Of a stretch of 64,000 nt of DNA, positions 1-10,374 are shown in pieces. A program made the translations under genes and the position numbers. Position 1 is the stretch's first letter. Each line of letters opens with the position of its first letter. The notes under the pieces are model-generated. The model was not told the DNA's origin, did not search any database, and was given only the letters and a program-made list of their open reading frames with translations. Origin of the DNA: Doryteuthis pealeii (lineage: Eukaryota; Mollusca; Cephalopoda; Myopsida; Loliginidae); the NCBI GenBank assembly GCA_023376005.1, contig CM042145.1, positions 16,531,022 through 16,595,021 on the forward strand, in the 5' to 3' direction.

Positions 1-566
1 GCTGTAATGTAAAATTCTCCATGATTTTATTTTTATTTAAACATCAATTATTGATAAAATTTGTTTTTTACAATATTAATACTGTTGACTATATATATAT
101 ACTAATAACATGCAATTGTATTTATATATACAACAAAATAGTGTGTTTACAGTGTGAACGGGAAACCTAATTTGCATATTGATATTAAAAATTTGATTTT
201 AATAAATATGTGCTTAATATTATTGATTTCTAATTGTTTGGTTTTATCTTATTCTTAATGAGTATGAGCAAAAATCTCGGAGATAAATCTTAAAAGAAAT
301 CCATTGATAAAAAGAAATAACTGTAATTTTATTCTTTACTTCCTATTTTAACTAAATAGTTAAATTAGGAAAATTTAGCAATGAAAGATTGGGGTGATGG
401 AAGAGTAAGTTTCAGTTGTTCTATTTTTCAATATACCCCCACTCTGTTTCAAATCTTTTTATCTGCATTCTTATTTAGTTTCATTAGTCTTTCTAATTTA
501 ATGTAATATTTTATTACATCAAAACTTAGATACTTGTGCCTGGAGGGTGCATATATTTGCAACTAG
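1..566 (+). mobile_element. Helitron-like non-autonomous element, family A (5' end outside window)
   Basis: The same sequence recurs at 3753-4379, 24828-25671, 37880-38744, 44317-44669 and 63785-64000. The 3' end has a short GC hairpin (GCCTGG..GGGTGC, degenerate here) about 15 bp before a terminal CTAG followed by T. That matches the Helitron rule of a hairpin, then CTRR, then insertion between A and T. No Rep/helicase coding is visible, so it is non-autonomous. The 5' TC end lies left of the window. Confidence 0.7.
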
Positions 567-659
567 TCTTAATAATCATTTATTTATAATAGATAACAAA
601 AGACCAGATTGAAAATGAATAATAAAATAGTCGTCATGATTTCATTTTTAAAGGGTGAT

Positions 660-890
660 CTCCCTGTAGCGTAGTGGTTAACATGTTGGACTGCAACATG
701 GTAGTGAGTTCAAAACACCTGTTGCACTATTACATTCACTTTCAGACTAATACCCTTGGGAAAGGTATGAATCCCCTTATTCCCCAAGCTATGGGTTAAA
801 TAGTACCACTACTGTTCTTCTACAAGGATGTCTTTGGCATTAGATAACCCACAAAGGTTGATATACCATTAAACAAAGAAACCAAACTTG
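660..890 (+). mobile_element. Composite SINE (tRNA-like head, S1 middle, S3-type tail)
   Basis: Starts with an A-box-like segment (TAGCGTAGTGGTTAACATG) and a B-box-like GAGTTCAAAAC. It continues with the S1 middle (ACCCTTGGGAAAGGTATGAATC) and ends with the S3 tail (TTGATATACCATTAAAC). It looks like a mosaic of two SINE families. Monomer boundaries are uncertain. Confidence 0.5.
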
Positions 891-917
891 ATTTTTAATG
901 TTAAATATTACAAATTA

Positions 918-1146
918 GTGGACAAGGCTGTTTGCATTTCACATAGTACTAATAACCTTGGGAAATGTATATAATAACTATACTCCCTTCAGCTATAGGT
1001 AAATAGTAGGGCAGACTGGACTCTTTAACCTTGGTATGGCAAATGGTCTTGGAGAAGGAAAAGTCTGTATTGAAACTTGTTAAACTCCACTTAAAAATTG
1101 ACCTTTTTACATCCTTCTCATCGGTTGATAAATACATAGATATATA
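918..1146 (+). mobile_element. SINE S1, 5'-truncated
   Basis: Lacks the tRNA head. Begins at the GGCTGTTTGCATTTCACAT segment and runs through the S1 body to a short TA tail at 1138-1146. Diverged from the 2626-2918 copy. Confidence 0.6.
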
Positions 1147-2620
1147 AATTAGTTATTCTCATAGTAAGGACTGCTAAGTTGGCCAAGATGTAACAAGAAT
1201 TTTGTTATGCATAAATGATAAACAGTCTCAAATGTTATGGGAATTAAAACTGTAAATGGATTAACTCTCACTTGTGGGGGGAATTACCGCAACTTTCAAG
1301 TTCGGACACTGAATGAAAAGACAAGACAAGACAAATATATTTAACAACAAATTTAATATGTATAAACAAAAAAAAAGGGGAAAGATAGATTTAAGGATAG
1401 TTTTTGCAAATTTTGGTGTGATTTGCGGAGAACTTAACTCTGAGTCCGGTTAACAAAGTTCTTTGAAGTGAAGAATGACCCGCCAACCTATCGGCAGAGG
1501 CGGGTTGAAATTTCGTATGTTTTGTTGGTGATGAATTTTAGAGGTTGCTTTTAGGGAAGCTGTCTTTGAGTTGCAAACCCTAATTGAGTTGAGATGATTT
1601 CTGTAGTATAATTCTTTCAAGTTGAATTTGTCGAATTTCAAGGTTTGCTCCTGGAAGCGAGTGGCAACTTATTTACCAATTCAGTCTGAGGGAGTTAACT
1701 CATTCAGGTCCTTACAGGTTTAAGCCGAACCGACCACTGACTGTTTTCTCGTTAACAGTGGGGATCGATGACGTAGCAGAAGGGCACTGGAATCTGGCGC
1801 CTTAAAGTCCCAAGGCTTTCGGGTTAAGAAATGGGACATATCTTTAATAGACACGTCATCTTTAATCAAGTTTTTATTGTGATTTTTAAAGGAAATTTTC
1901 ATATACATTTAAATTCGCGTTTTCTTTTTTTGACATATACTTTAGTCATTTTTTATTTGATTTTTTAAAGGAAATTTTCATAATGTAATAGATTTGATGT
2001 TATTTTGATAAGATGATTTTATATAATACTAGACAAAACATGACCCATTGAGTCACCCATTCAGCTCTGGGTAGATAATTGAGATTAGGGAAAAGGGAGT
2101 TAGCAAAGTGAATAAAAAATTTTAAAAACTGAATACGGCCAGACAAAACCATAAAATCATTTTGTTAGCTTTCTAAGAAAGGAAAAGTTTGACCCCATTT
2201 AAGCCACAGGTTGCTGGTTGTGAAATTTAACATAGAAATACATTTCAAATTCTCCCAGCTCTCTCTCTACTCTCCAGAGAAACTAACATTATATAACAAG
2301 GAGGTAGTCAAGAGATATATAGAGGGGAAGAAAGAGATAGACATAGAGTAAAGTAAGAAATTGGTCGGTTTTTGACTTAAGTGCAAATTACGACTAATTA
2401 GAACCAATTAAAACAGAATTTTTTTGAAAACATAATTCAATCCTAAAAGTAAGGAATAATTTAGTATAATTTTCATGTCATTTAACTAAACAGTAAAAAA
2501 AAGCCTTTAGGAAGCAAAAGTTGATTAACTCAGCTTTAGTATAATGATAGATATCCACTCATAAATACACACATACAAGCAACCAACTTTATATATAAAG
2601 AGAGAAATATATTGTTCCAT
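1147..2620. other. Gene-less stretch, LTR-like character on the minus strand
   Basis: No protein or RNA gene recognised. The more GC-rich core (about 1260-1860) resembles a degraded LTR or leader region but has no second copy here. A 19-bp direct repeat (TTTTAAAGGAAATTTTCAT) occurs near 1884 and 1963. Confidence 0.3.
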
Positions 2621-2625
2621 TTTAA

Positions 2626-2918
2626 GGAGGCACGTGGTGTAATGGTTATCATTGTAGGAAATGGACATGACGAAACGAGTTCAAATCCTGAACAAGGCTG
2701 TTTGCATTTCACATAATGTGAATACCCTTGGGAAAGGTATGAATCCAACTATTCTACCTCCAGCTGTGGATAAATAGCAGAGGAGACTTGGCTCTTTAAC
2801 CTTGGTTAAGCAAGAGAAGGAAAACTCTGAATTCAAACCTGTTAAACTCTGCTTAAGAAATTGACTATGTGTTACATCCTGCTCGTGCGGAGTGGTTGGT
2901 AAATATATATATATATAT
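2626..2918 (+). mobile_element. SINE S1, near full length
   Basis: tRNA-derived head with A box (GTGGTGTAATGGTTATC) and B box (GAGTTCAAATCC). A body follows that is shared by more than ten copies in the window, ending at GGTTGGTAAATATATAT with a TA-dinucleotide tail. It is about 295 bp, the longest well-preserved S1 on the plus strand. The pol III promoter boxes are visible but decayed. Confidence 0.8.
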
Positions 2919-2984
2919 TGGTCTATTTTGTATAAATGCTTTTAAGAATACGTAAAATGCAATGATTAATGTGCTAGTCTGTCA

Positions 2985-3112
2985 AACTTTTGGTCAGACT
3001 GGGTTTTTTATCTTTGGTATGACAACTAAACTAGGAGAAGGAAAACTCTGAATTCAAAACAGCTTTAAGCCACTTAAAAATTGACCTTCTGTCTCATACT
3101 TCCCTGCCACTC
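2985..3112 (+). mobile_element. SINE S1 3' fragment
   Basis: Carries only the last third of the S1 body (GGAGAAGGAAAACTCTGAAT then CCACTTAAAAATTGACC). The 5' part is missing. Confidence 0.55.
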
Positions 3113-3167
3113 GTCCTTCGGGGCGGGCGTCCAGTGTGCTTCGGCCACTGGATCAGGTTAAGTAATA

Positions 3168-3384
3168 AATAATAGCGTCGATCCCAGGGGGCCATCCCCC
3201 CAGGCAATACCTGCCCCCTTGGGGGCAGGGCTGGGTTTATTGCCCAGCGCCTGAGGCACCCCCTTGATGGGAATGCCGAGGGGATCGACGCAATTTTTGT
3301 TCTTTCCCACCCATGAGCTTCGGCTTGTGTGTAGGCCCACATTAAAATGAGGCCTTGTGCCCAGCCCATACAAGTGGGGTATGA
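3168..3384. mobile_element. GC-rich short element S4
   Basis: About 215 bp of unusually GC-rich sequence in AT-rich surroundings. A second copy at 38336-38570 interrupts a Helitron and is flanked by a 12-bp duplication, which shows that S4 moves. No coding potential is evident. Orientation and class (SINE or MITE) are undecided. Confidence 0.6.
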
Positions 3385-3399
3385 GGAAAATACCCTTAC

Positions 3400-3610
3400 C
3401 TGTGGCAGAGGGGTTGAGTAAATATAATACCCCACCCAAAAAGGAGTGTCCTAGGTATGACACTAAAATGACATCCAGTGATGAGGCTGCAATTCTGGAG
3501 CTCTGGGAAATTTAGAATACTCCTTTGTTGCCATTACTCCCAGATCCACCCTGACCTTGACTGGAAGTACCTGTTAGGGTCTCATCTATGGGTCAAATAG
3601 ATTTGTTAAC
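3400..3610 (+). mobile_element. Short retroelement S3, 3'-truncated
   Basis: Contains the S3 5' part (GCAGAGGGGT, then GGAGTGTCCTAGGTATGAC) and the central block (TTCTGGAGCTCTGGG to CATCTATGGGTCAAATAG). The 3' tail is missing. It lies directly after the S4 copy. Confidence 0.6.
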
Positions 3611-3752
3611 AAATGATTAGTATTGGATATAAATGTGCACATTATTTGTGTCAGATAAGAATTGAAACCATGTAACTGTGCAAACAAATTAATCTTATCA
3701 TTAAGTAGGAACAGTTATTTGAAAGCATATAGCCGTGTATACATTATTAGTA
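3611..3752. repeat. Tandem array of about 97-102 bp units, left part
   Basis: Degenerate tandem units containing TATTTGAAA..CATAT and ATTAGTATTAG. The array continues at 4780-5035. The two parts are separated only by the Helitron pair at 3753-4779. Confidence 0.65.
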
Positions 3753-4379
3753 TTAGCAAATGTATGCACCCTCCGGGTGCAAGTATTTAAGTTTTAATGT
3801 AATAAAATATTGTATTAAATTAGAAAGGCTAATGAAACTAAATAAGAATACAGATAAAAAGATTTGAAACAGAGGGAGTATAATAAAAAATGGAACAACT
3901 GAAACTTACTCTTCCATCACTCTCGTCTTTCATAGTTATTTTTTCTAATTTAAGTATTTAGTTATAAGAGGAAGTAAAGAATAAAATGACAGTTATTTCA
4001 TCTTGTTAATGGATTTCATTTAAGATTCATTGAAGAGATTTTTGCTTATATTCATTAAAATAAAACCAAACAGTTGGAAATCAATAATACTAAGCACATA
4101 TTTATTAAATTCGATTTTTTAATATTAATATGCAAATTAGCCTTCCCATTCACACTATAAACCGCTATTTTGTTGTATATATAAATATAATTGCATGTTG
4201 TCAGTATGTAGACATAGTTAACAGTATTAATAATGTAAGACAATTTTATTGATAATTGAGGTTTAGATAAAAATAAAATCATGGAGAATGTGATGTCAAT
4301 AACTAAGAGAATTGTGACTTGAGTAGGAATATAGTTTCGGTTACAGACAGAAAAACACACAATCTCCATTATAATAAGA
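3753..4379 (-). mobile_element. Helitron-like element, family A, complete
   Basis: On the minus strand it starts with TCTTATTATAATGGAGATTG at 4379. It ends with the hairpin TGCACCC-GGA-GGGTGCA, about 9 bp and then CTAA at 3756-3753, followed by T. These are the Helitron termini (5' TC, 3' hairpin plus CTRR). No target-site duplication is present. It is 627 bp long with no Rep/helicase coding. The TC end abuts the CTAA end of the next element with zero spacer. Confidence 0.8.
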
Positions 4380-4779
4380 TTAGCAAAATAAAAAAAAACA
4401 CCCTCCGGACGATGTAAAAATAATTTTTTGAAAGATATTGCTTGAGGAGATGGAAGTTAAAAATTAAATGTCGGAGAGTTTGAACCATAAATCATGAAAT
4501 CATCAAATTTATCAAAGGAGTAAAAAAAACAAAAAAACAATTTGAAATCGAAACTAAGTTCTATTAACTTTGAATATCTATTAAAATAAAACAAACTATA
4601 TATAAATATATGATACTGGGGATGTATCTATTAAAACTTGTTTTAAAAAACAATGAGGACTGTCTAATGTTACATGCTCAAATTTTGAGTATTTATTCTA
4701 TGTTATGATGATTTCAGGGTATAGTGACATAGTTTTTGTTACAGACAAAAACCGGAAGCGAATCTTGATTATTAATAGA
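4380..4779 (-). mobile_element. Helitron-like element, family B, complete
   Basis: On the minus strand it begins TCTATTAATAATCAAGATTC at 4779 and ends with a GGAGGGTG hairpin region and CTAA at 4383-4380. It shares termini with family A but has a different 400-bp interior. The plus-strand copy at 32908-33298 matches along its length. It lies head-to-tail with the family A element. Confidence 0.75.
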
Positions 4780-5035
4780 TTAGAAAGGGATACTTGATAT
4801 TATATGTGTGCAAACAAATGATTATTATTACATAGGAATAGTTAATTGAAACCATATGAGTATAAATTATTAGTATTAGAGAGGGATACTTGAAACCATA
4901 TGCGTGCAAATGACTGTTATTATTAAATAGTTATAGTTATTTGAAACCAGATAATTATGTATAAATTACTGGTGTTAGATAGGAACACTTGAAACGATAT
5001 AAGTTCAAACAAATGATTATTATTTTTAACAAATA
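4780..5035. repeat. Tandem array of about 97-102 bp units, right part
   Basis: Unit starts (TTAGA.AGGGATACTTGA) lie at 4780, 4876 and 4975, giving periods of 96 and 99 bp. The 4876 unit reads through the site where the Helitron pair inserted and serves as an empty-site paralogue. Confidence 0.7.
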
Positions 5036-5424
5036 AAAAAAAAAAAACGATTGCAATGGAATGTTGAAAGCATAAATAGTTATGACTATAATAAAACATT
5101 TACAAATGAATCAAATTTCAGCATTACATAACCCCTAGGTGTTTGATAAATAAACCAAACCAAAGCATTGCCTATGTTAGTGAGTTCAGTCTTTACCAGG
5201 TACCTAATGCCAAAATTATTGGCAAGTAGGCAACATTAGATTAAATGAAGTAAATATCTCCAACCACTCACATCAGGATAATCATTCATTCTGCTTTAAA
5301 ACTGTTAACTGACAGGTAATAAATAATTTAAAATAAATAAAAGGTCACTTACTGGACCAAGAGTCAGAAAAAATCACATCATTTGGAAAACAAAAGTCTT
5401 ATTACTAGGATTACAGTATGGTTG

Positions 5425-5540
5425 GTTGGTTATTTTTTGGTGGGTGGGTGGTGTTTACAGCATATCAACCCTTTTCAAGTCATTTAATGCTGAATCAAGT
5501 CATTTTAATAAACAAAGGACTCAGGTTGCTTACAGTACCT
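5425..5540 (-). mobile_element. S3-type 3' tail fragment
   Basis: On the plus strand: GGTTGGTTGG, then CAGCATATCAACCCTTTTCA and TCATTTAATGCTGAA. This is the reverse complement of the S3b tail seen at 13021-13050 and 17151-17190. A similar minus-strand fragment lies at 57325-57425. Confidence 0.6.
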
Positions 5541-5552
5541 GCTGTGGCTTAA

Positions 5553-6074
5553 GTTTTGGGATGGCAGTCTTTTTTCTTTTTCTTTTTTTTTTAATTTTTA
5601 ACTTCTTTACTCACAGATGAGAGTGGATTTCTGGTGCTGAAAATATTGTTAAAATATTCACTGGATCAAGAGTCAGAAAAAAAATCACATCATTTGGAAA
5701 ACAAGAGTTTAATTACTAGGGTGAGTCAAAAGTTTTGCCATATTTTAGTCACGTGTTTGTTGTGTAATGGTTATCGTCATAGGAAATAGACACAACAGAG
5801 TTCAATTCCTGGACGTGGCTGTTTGCATTTCACATAGTGCTAATAGTAATGCCTTTGAGAAAGGTATGAATCCAATCATCCTCTCTCCAGCTATGGGTAA
5901 AATGTAGGGCAAACTGGACTCTTTAATCTCAGCATGGCAACCAGTTTAGAAGAAGGAAAACTCTGAATTCAAACCCGTTGAACTCTGCTTAAAAATTGAC
6001 CTTCTGTCATATCCTGTTTGTATGGACAGGTTGGTAAATACATATTTTGGTAACATGAGACACAATTTGGCAGC
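5553..6074 (+). repeat. Duplicated block, copy 1
   Basis: Matches 8711-9783: the poly-T tract, AGATGAGAGTGGATTTCTGG, a mariner terminal stub and a whole S1 SINE up to GGCAGC. Copy 2 is longer because of a 508-bp mariner insertion and a longer T-rich tract. Confidence 0.8.
5751..6041 (+). mobile_element. SINE S1 inside the mariner relic
   Basis: Full S1 structure: TTGTGTAATGGTTATCG (A box), GAGTTCAATTCCTGG (B box), S1 body, tail GGTTGGTAAATACAT. It sits between the left mariner end and the transposase remnant. Confidence 0.75.
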
Positions 6075-6342
6075 TCTGGATGCCGAGTTCGTGAAAGTGA
6101 CAAACCACACTGGACTTTGTGATCTCAAGCTCACCTGATACTCTCCAAATACTACTCACTGGATTTGCCTCTATGGCTTGGGGTATGACCTCGGAATCCA
6201 CGTTTATTGGCTTAACTAACCTTGACTGATCATCGAGATTCTTACAAGTGAGCAAAATTTCTTGAACCATCTGGTTACAAATGTTTTTGGTTACTTCTGT
6301 GGCATTACGGTCCCGTTTGAACTTGTAAAGCACAAGTTCCAC
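6042..6342 (-). pseudogene. mariner transposase, N-terminal DNA-binding region remnant
   Basis: The minus frame shows the features of the mariner paired helix-turn-helix region: an N-terminal KRDRNATEVTKNIC segment, then a DVDSEVI-like stretch (here VDSEVI) leading to IEANP, and ELEITKSSV, matching the family's second HTH. It is about 100 residues against roughly 345 for intact mariner transposases, and the DDD catalytic domain is absent. The frame opens at a methionine around 6342 but continues into SINE sequence at 6041. It is non-functional. Family membership is inferred from motif layout. Confidence 0.6.
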
Positions 6343-6530
6343 ATTTTAGACTACATTGCACGTTCATTTGTGCAGTTTTCAAATCACACACACAGTGAAG
6401 TAATGTACAACATATCAACACACCAACTACCACAATACTACCAACCACAGCAGGTACCTTCCATGGCTTGGACTGCTTTGGTCACATGATATACACGTTG
6501 CAGACTAGGACATACAAAAGTACTGCACAA
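6327..6530. repeat. Direct repeat pair in the mariner relic, copy 1
   Basis: About 204 bp repeated at 6818-7019. Shared landmarks are GCAGTTTTCAAATCACACA and CCAACCACAGCAGGTACCTT. Probably the mariner 5' untranslated end duplicated. Confidence 0.75.
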
Positions 6531-6606
6531 GTATCACTTTGTTTCTTTTTTAAGTCTTTTTTTTTTGTATTAGATTTTTTATTTGAAATATGGAGTTTAA
6601 TCTTTA

Positions 6607-6754
6607 TGGCCACCTGGTGGTCATTACTTGAACTACAAATGTAAATGTATCTACATAATTATTTTTTAAGTCCTTTTTTTTTTATTGTGATTGGAAAAGG
6701 TTACAGAAAATAAAAAGGTCATAAGTAGTACAAGTGATGGCCACCAGGTGGCCT
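6607..6754. promoter_or_regulatory. Inverted pair of CTCF-like CCACCAGGTGGC motifs
   Basis: CCACCAGGTGGCCT is at 6741-6754 on the plus strand, and the same core is on the minus strand at 6607-6620. Each matches the first 12 positions of the consensus CCASYAGRKGGCRS. Function is inference from the motif only. Confidence 0.3.
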
Positions 6755-6817
6755 TAAATATTAATCTCTATTTTTCAGTTAAAAACAAGAAAAAGATGAA
6801 GATTCATTTGAATAGAT

Positions 6818-7019
6818 AAAGCATAAGTTTCTGAATTAGACTACATTGCATATTCATCTGTGCAGTTTTCAAATCACACACAGTGAAGTAATGCACAATA
6901 TGTCAGCACACCAAATACCCCAATACTACCAACCACAGCAGGTACCTTCAATGGTGTGAACTGCTCCGGTCACATTATATACATGCCGCAAACTAGGACG
7001 TACAAAAATACTGCACAAC
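6818..7019. repeat. Direct repeat pair in the mariner relic, copy 2
   Basis: Second copy of 6327-6530, ending just inside the right mariner terminus. Confidence 0.75.
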
Positions 7020-7249
7020 TTTTGACTTGCTCTAGTATATGGATTTTATTCCAATCGAAAATTATCACAAACTTCTTCTTTTATTTTTACTATTTGCTGC
7101 TTTTTAAGGGAATTCTATAAAATTCGTCAACCATTTCTTAATTTTGTATTCATTGCAGCCTGCAAGTTTTACCTGCTCAGCGACTGAACTGCAGATCCTT
7201 TTAAAACAAGATTAGTCAGTCATAGGTTTTGGTGCCCTGTTAGCTGTGG

Positions 7250-7490
7250 CTGGAGAATACACCAACTGCACCTCTGCAGAAGGATCAGACCCACCCCCCT
7301 TCATCACCATTACTCCCAGGTCCACTCTGGTCCCATCTATGGTTCAAATAGGAAAAAATATGTTTAAAAAAATTAAATTTAAAAAAATTGAATACCTATA
7401 AAAAATGAATGAAATAAAATGTGTTTGGCATAAAATAACCCAACATGGGTTGACATGCTGTAAAATCCAACCAACCAAACAATAAAAAAG
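7250..7490 (+). mobile_element. S3 element, degraded
   Basis: Contains CATCACCATTACTCCCAGGT, CATCTATGGTTCAAATAG and the tail GGGTTGACATGCTGTAAAAT followed by CCAACC repeats. Confidence 0.6.
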
Positions 7491-7859
7491 GTTTTGGTGA
7501 GCTCTACAAGGAAGAAAATAAAAGCAAAAATGAATTCCAAGAATGCTCACATATGTCATCTTTATCATTTTTCTAGTTTATCCTTGCGATACTTCACAAC
7601 ATGGAACTGGATGCTGATCTCTCATTATCATAATGGTAGACAAATTTTCTTATCCCGTACAATGGGGTATGAAAAAAACTAAAATTTACCAAAACTTTTC
7701 TCATTCCCAATGATATCTGCATCAGAAAAATAAGGTCTCAAATATTTTGGCTTTGGTTACGGGCCAAAAATTTAAAAGATATCTGCATCGAAAAAATAAA
7801 GTCTAAAAAGTTTGGGTTACCCTTACCACACTTTTAGCCTTGACTAGTAGCTAATAAGT

Positions 7860-8005
7860 ACAAATCCCATCTATGGGTTAAATAGAAAAATGTATTTATA
7901 AAAAAAAATTGTGTATCCATTAAGAATGAATTTATTTCAAAACTTTATCGGCATTAAATGACCCACTGAGGTTGATATGCCATAAAACAAAACAAACAAA
8001 AACAA
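7860..8005 (+). mobile_element. S3b 3' half
   Basis: CATCTATGGGTTAAATAG through GGCATTAAATGACCCACTGA to GATATGCCATAAAAC and a CAAA-rich tail. Confidence 0.65.
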
Positions 8006-9050
8006 AAACTAATAAGTACAAAATTAATAATGCAGGAAGAGGAGGAGGGAGAGGAAAAAAGAAAAGATTACATTTTTTTTTAAATATTTTTTTTTACCAT
8101 TTTTTTTTTTTTTTTTAATTTTGTATTGCTAAATTTTGTTAACCATTTAACATTTTTAAATCATGAAGCAAATAGAAAGAAAAATTGCTGAAAAATTATA
8201 TAAAAAAAGATAAGACATTATCAAGTCAGTGAAAGATGTTAAAGTCTTTCTTTTTCTTTTTTTTTTTCTTTTTTTTAAAACTTGCAAGGTTGATTTTATC
8301 GAATAAAGTGAAGAAACTATGAAGAAATCCTGTAAGAATGTGTGACAGATGAAAATATAATGAGTCATTAATAAAAATGAATTTTAAGAAATAATGGGAC
8401 ACTGTGAACATTCTTCTGTGAAAAGATGAAGGAAAAAAACAAAAACCCAAAATGCTGATTATTTTATGTTTTAATCACAGCAGTTCTTCAGTGCAACTGC
8501 ACAAAAGAAAAAAGAAAAAAAGAAAAAAGAAAAAAGAAAAGAAATGAGAAACAAGTTTAATCTCACAAAAAATCTGAGACAAATTCCTTGAATGTGAAAT
8601 TCTTGATATAGTTACAAAAACTGTCATTGGTTAAGAACTTACCAAAAAGACTCAGAATTTTTCTTTTTTCTTTTTTTACAGTGTTAAACATCTAAAAATG
8701 GGTTAGTTTAGTTTTGGGATGGCAGTCTTTTTTTTTGTCTTTTTTTTTCCTTTTTCTTTTTTCTTTTTTTTTTCCTTCTTTTTTTATCTTTCTTTTTAAC
8801 TTCTTTACTCGCAGATGAGAGTGGATTTCTGGTGCTGAAAATATTGCTAAAATATTCACTGGATCAAGAGTCAGAAAAAATCACATCATTTGGAAAAGAA
8901 GAGTTTAATTACTAGGGTGAGTCAAAAGTTTTGCAATATTTTGGTAAGGTGTTTGTGATGTAATGATTATCATAATACGAAATGGACGCAAAAACTGAAT
9001 TCAAATCCCGGACGTGGCTGTTTGCATTTCACATAGCATGAATAGTAATA

Positions 9051-9558
9051 TATGGGTGAGTCAAAAAGTAATGCTATTTTTCTGTATTTCATGTGAATTT
9101 TTTATAAAACTCAGGCCTACATTGAAACTCTAACAAGGCCAGAACAATAATCCGATGAGTAAGACCCAACTTGCCAATTAACAATGTCCTCCTTCTGTAT
9201 GACAATACTCGACCGCACACAAACATCAGGACAAGGGAGAAAATCACCACTTTACTACATCCTCCATACGCACCAGATTTCATCTCTTCGACCCCATGAA
9301 AGAGGGTTTGAGAGGCAAACATTATTCCAGTGAAATCTATAGTGAAGAAGTGGCTCAAAGAACAGTCAACAGAATTTTTCGAGGCAAGGATACATGCTCT
9401 CATTCAAAGGTGGAACATTGCTACTGAGAGAAACGGTGACTATGTGAAGAAGTAGGGATGTGATCCACAGAGGACCAGCTTCATTTTGATGTATGATACA
9501 AGTTCCTGTATTAGTAATTATACCTGTCCTAAACAAAATGACATTACTTTTTGACTCA
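9051..9558 (+). mobile_element. mariner deletion derivative with both terminal repeats
   Basis: The left end GGGTGAGTCAAAAAGTAATG and the right end (minus strand TGAGTCAAAAAGTAATG) are inverted repeats. A TA dinucleotide sits at each outer border (9049-9050 and 9559-9560), as for Tc1/mariner. It is 508 bp against about 1.3 kb for a full element, so most of the transposase is deleted. Confidence 0.8.
9162..9455 (+). pseudogene. mariner transposase C-terminal remnant
   Basis: One continuous plus frame carries DNTRPHT (cf. the HDNARPH motif with the second catalytic Asp), LHPPYAPD (cf. the PYSPDLAP motif), KKWLKEQSTEFFEA and ALIQRWNIATERNGDYV, ending with TAG at 9453-9455. Two in-frame TGA codons lie in the middle. 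The segment that should hold the third Asp is lost. It is about 95 residues of a protein normally near 345. Confidence 0.75.
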
Positions 9559-9789
9559 TACCTTTGAGAAAGGTATGAATCTAATTATTCTCTCTCCAGC
9601 TATGGGTAGATAGTAGGGTCAACTGGACTCTTTAATCTCAGTATGGCAACCAGTTTAGAAGAAGGAAAACTCTGAATTCAAACCCGTTAAACTCTGCTTA
9701 AAAATTGACCCTCTGTCGTATTCTGCTTGTGTAGAGGGGTTGGTAAATACATATTTTGGTAATGTGAGGCATCATTCGGTAGCAAAATA

Positions 9790-10115
9790 GAGATACAACA
9801 TGTTGACGACTGAATTGAAGAATGAAGTGATGAGATGAGTGATGGGAGTAAGGGTGATACTGAGTAAGGGTGATACTATGATGTTAATGCTATGAAGAAG
9901 CCCTATCCATCAAGATAGCTTAACTGATTGTGCTGGGTCACATGACAAACTTGAAGACTTGGCTCAATGGTTGAAATGTGTAATGAATTATGCTTTAAAG
10001 AGAATTTTCTGCCAAAATGTTTAGAATAAAAAAAAAAGAAATGAGATGGAAAAAAAGATGAAAAAGGGAAATAACATAAAATGATATAGAGAAAGTAAAA
10101 GACAGGAGTATAAAA
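9790..10115. other. Stretch without recognised features
   Basis: No frame, SINE or LINE signature seen on either strand. A short GTAAGGGTGATACTGA duplication lies near 9850. Confidence 0.3.
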
Positions 10116-10121
10116 GTTATA

Positions 10122-10138
10122 TATATATTTTTGTTCAT

Positions 10139-10182
<44 letters not shown>
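10122..10182. repeat. TA microsatellite
   Basis: About 20 TA units. A second TA array lies at 10340-10388. Between them is a short Penelope-like fragment with a hammerhead-like motif. Confidence 0.9.
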
Positions 10183-10187
<5 letters not shown>

Positions 10188-10294
10188 GTTGTTCTGGTTC
10201 CAACGGGAGAAAATTCAATATTTTATAAAAAAGGAAGGTCCGCAAAATGTATTTTGTTCTCAGAAAAAATTTTTTAATTCTTTTTGTTTTACAT

Positions 10295-10337
10295 ATGCGA
10301 CACGTGTTTCAGATCTTCTGGTATCTTCTTCAGGCTT
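10295..10337 (-). ncRNA. Hammerhead-like motif (weak stem I)
   Basis: Minus strand: CTGAAGA core, AGAT..ATCT stem II, GAA, then the 8-bp palindrome ACACGTGT (stem III), then C as the cleavage nucleotide. Stem I is only GC/GC. The core satisfies CUGANGA and GAAA. Probably a degraded ribozyme. Confidence 0.4.

Positions 10338-10374
<37 letters not shown>

Larger units (their letters stand above)
5716..7035 (-). mobile_element. mariner/Tc1-type relic, host of a SINE
   Basis: Related ends face each other: CTAGGGTGAGTCAAAAGTT at 5716 and, on the minus strand, CTAGAGCAAGTCAAAAGTT ending at 7035. Between them are an S1 SINE (5751-6041), a minus-strand transposase N-terminal remnant (6042-6342) and a duplicated 5' non-coding segment. 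Transposase orientation agrees with the right end being the 5' end. The C-terminal half of the transposase is missing. Confidence 0.65.
8945..9765 (+). mobile_element. SINE S1 split by a mariner insertion
   Basis: The S1 head and middle (8945-9050) and the S1 body (9561-9765) join in register when 9051-9558 is removed. The uninterrupted paralogue is 5751-6041. Confidence 0.8.
8711..9783 (+). repeat. Duplicated block, copy 2 (with nested mariner)
   Basis: Paralogue of 5553-6074, interrupted at 9051-9558 by a mariner derivative. The T-rich segment at 8725-8790 is expanded relative to copy 1. Confidence 0.8.

Noticed and set aside
3094..3463. Two overlapping minus-strand frames over 100 codons
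   Set aside because: They span the S4 element and S3 borders, have no domain, and are not kept open in the other S4 copy.
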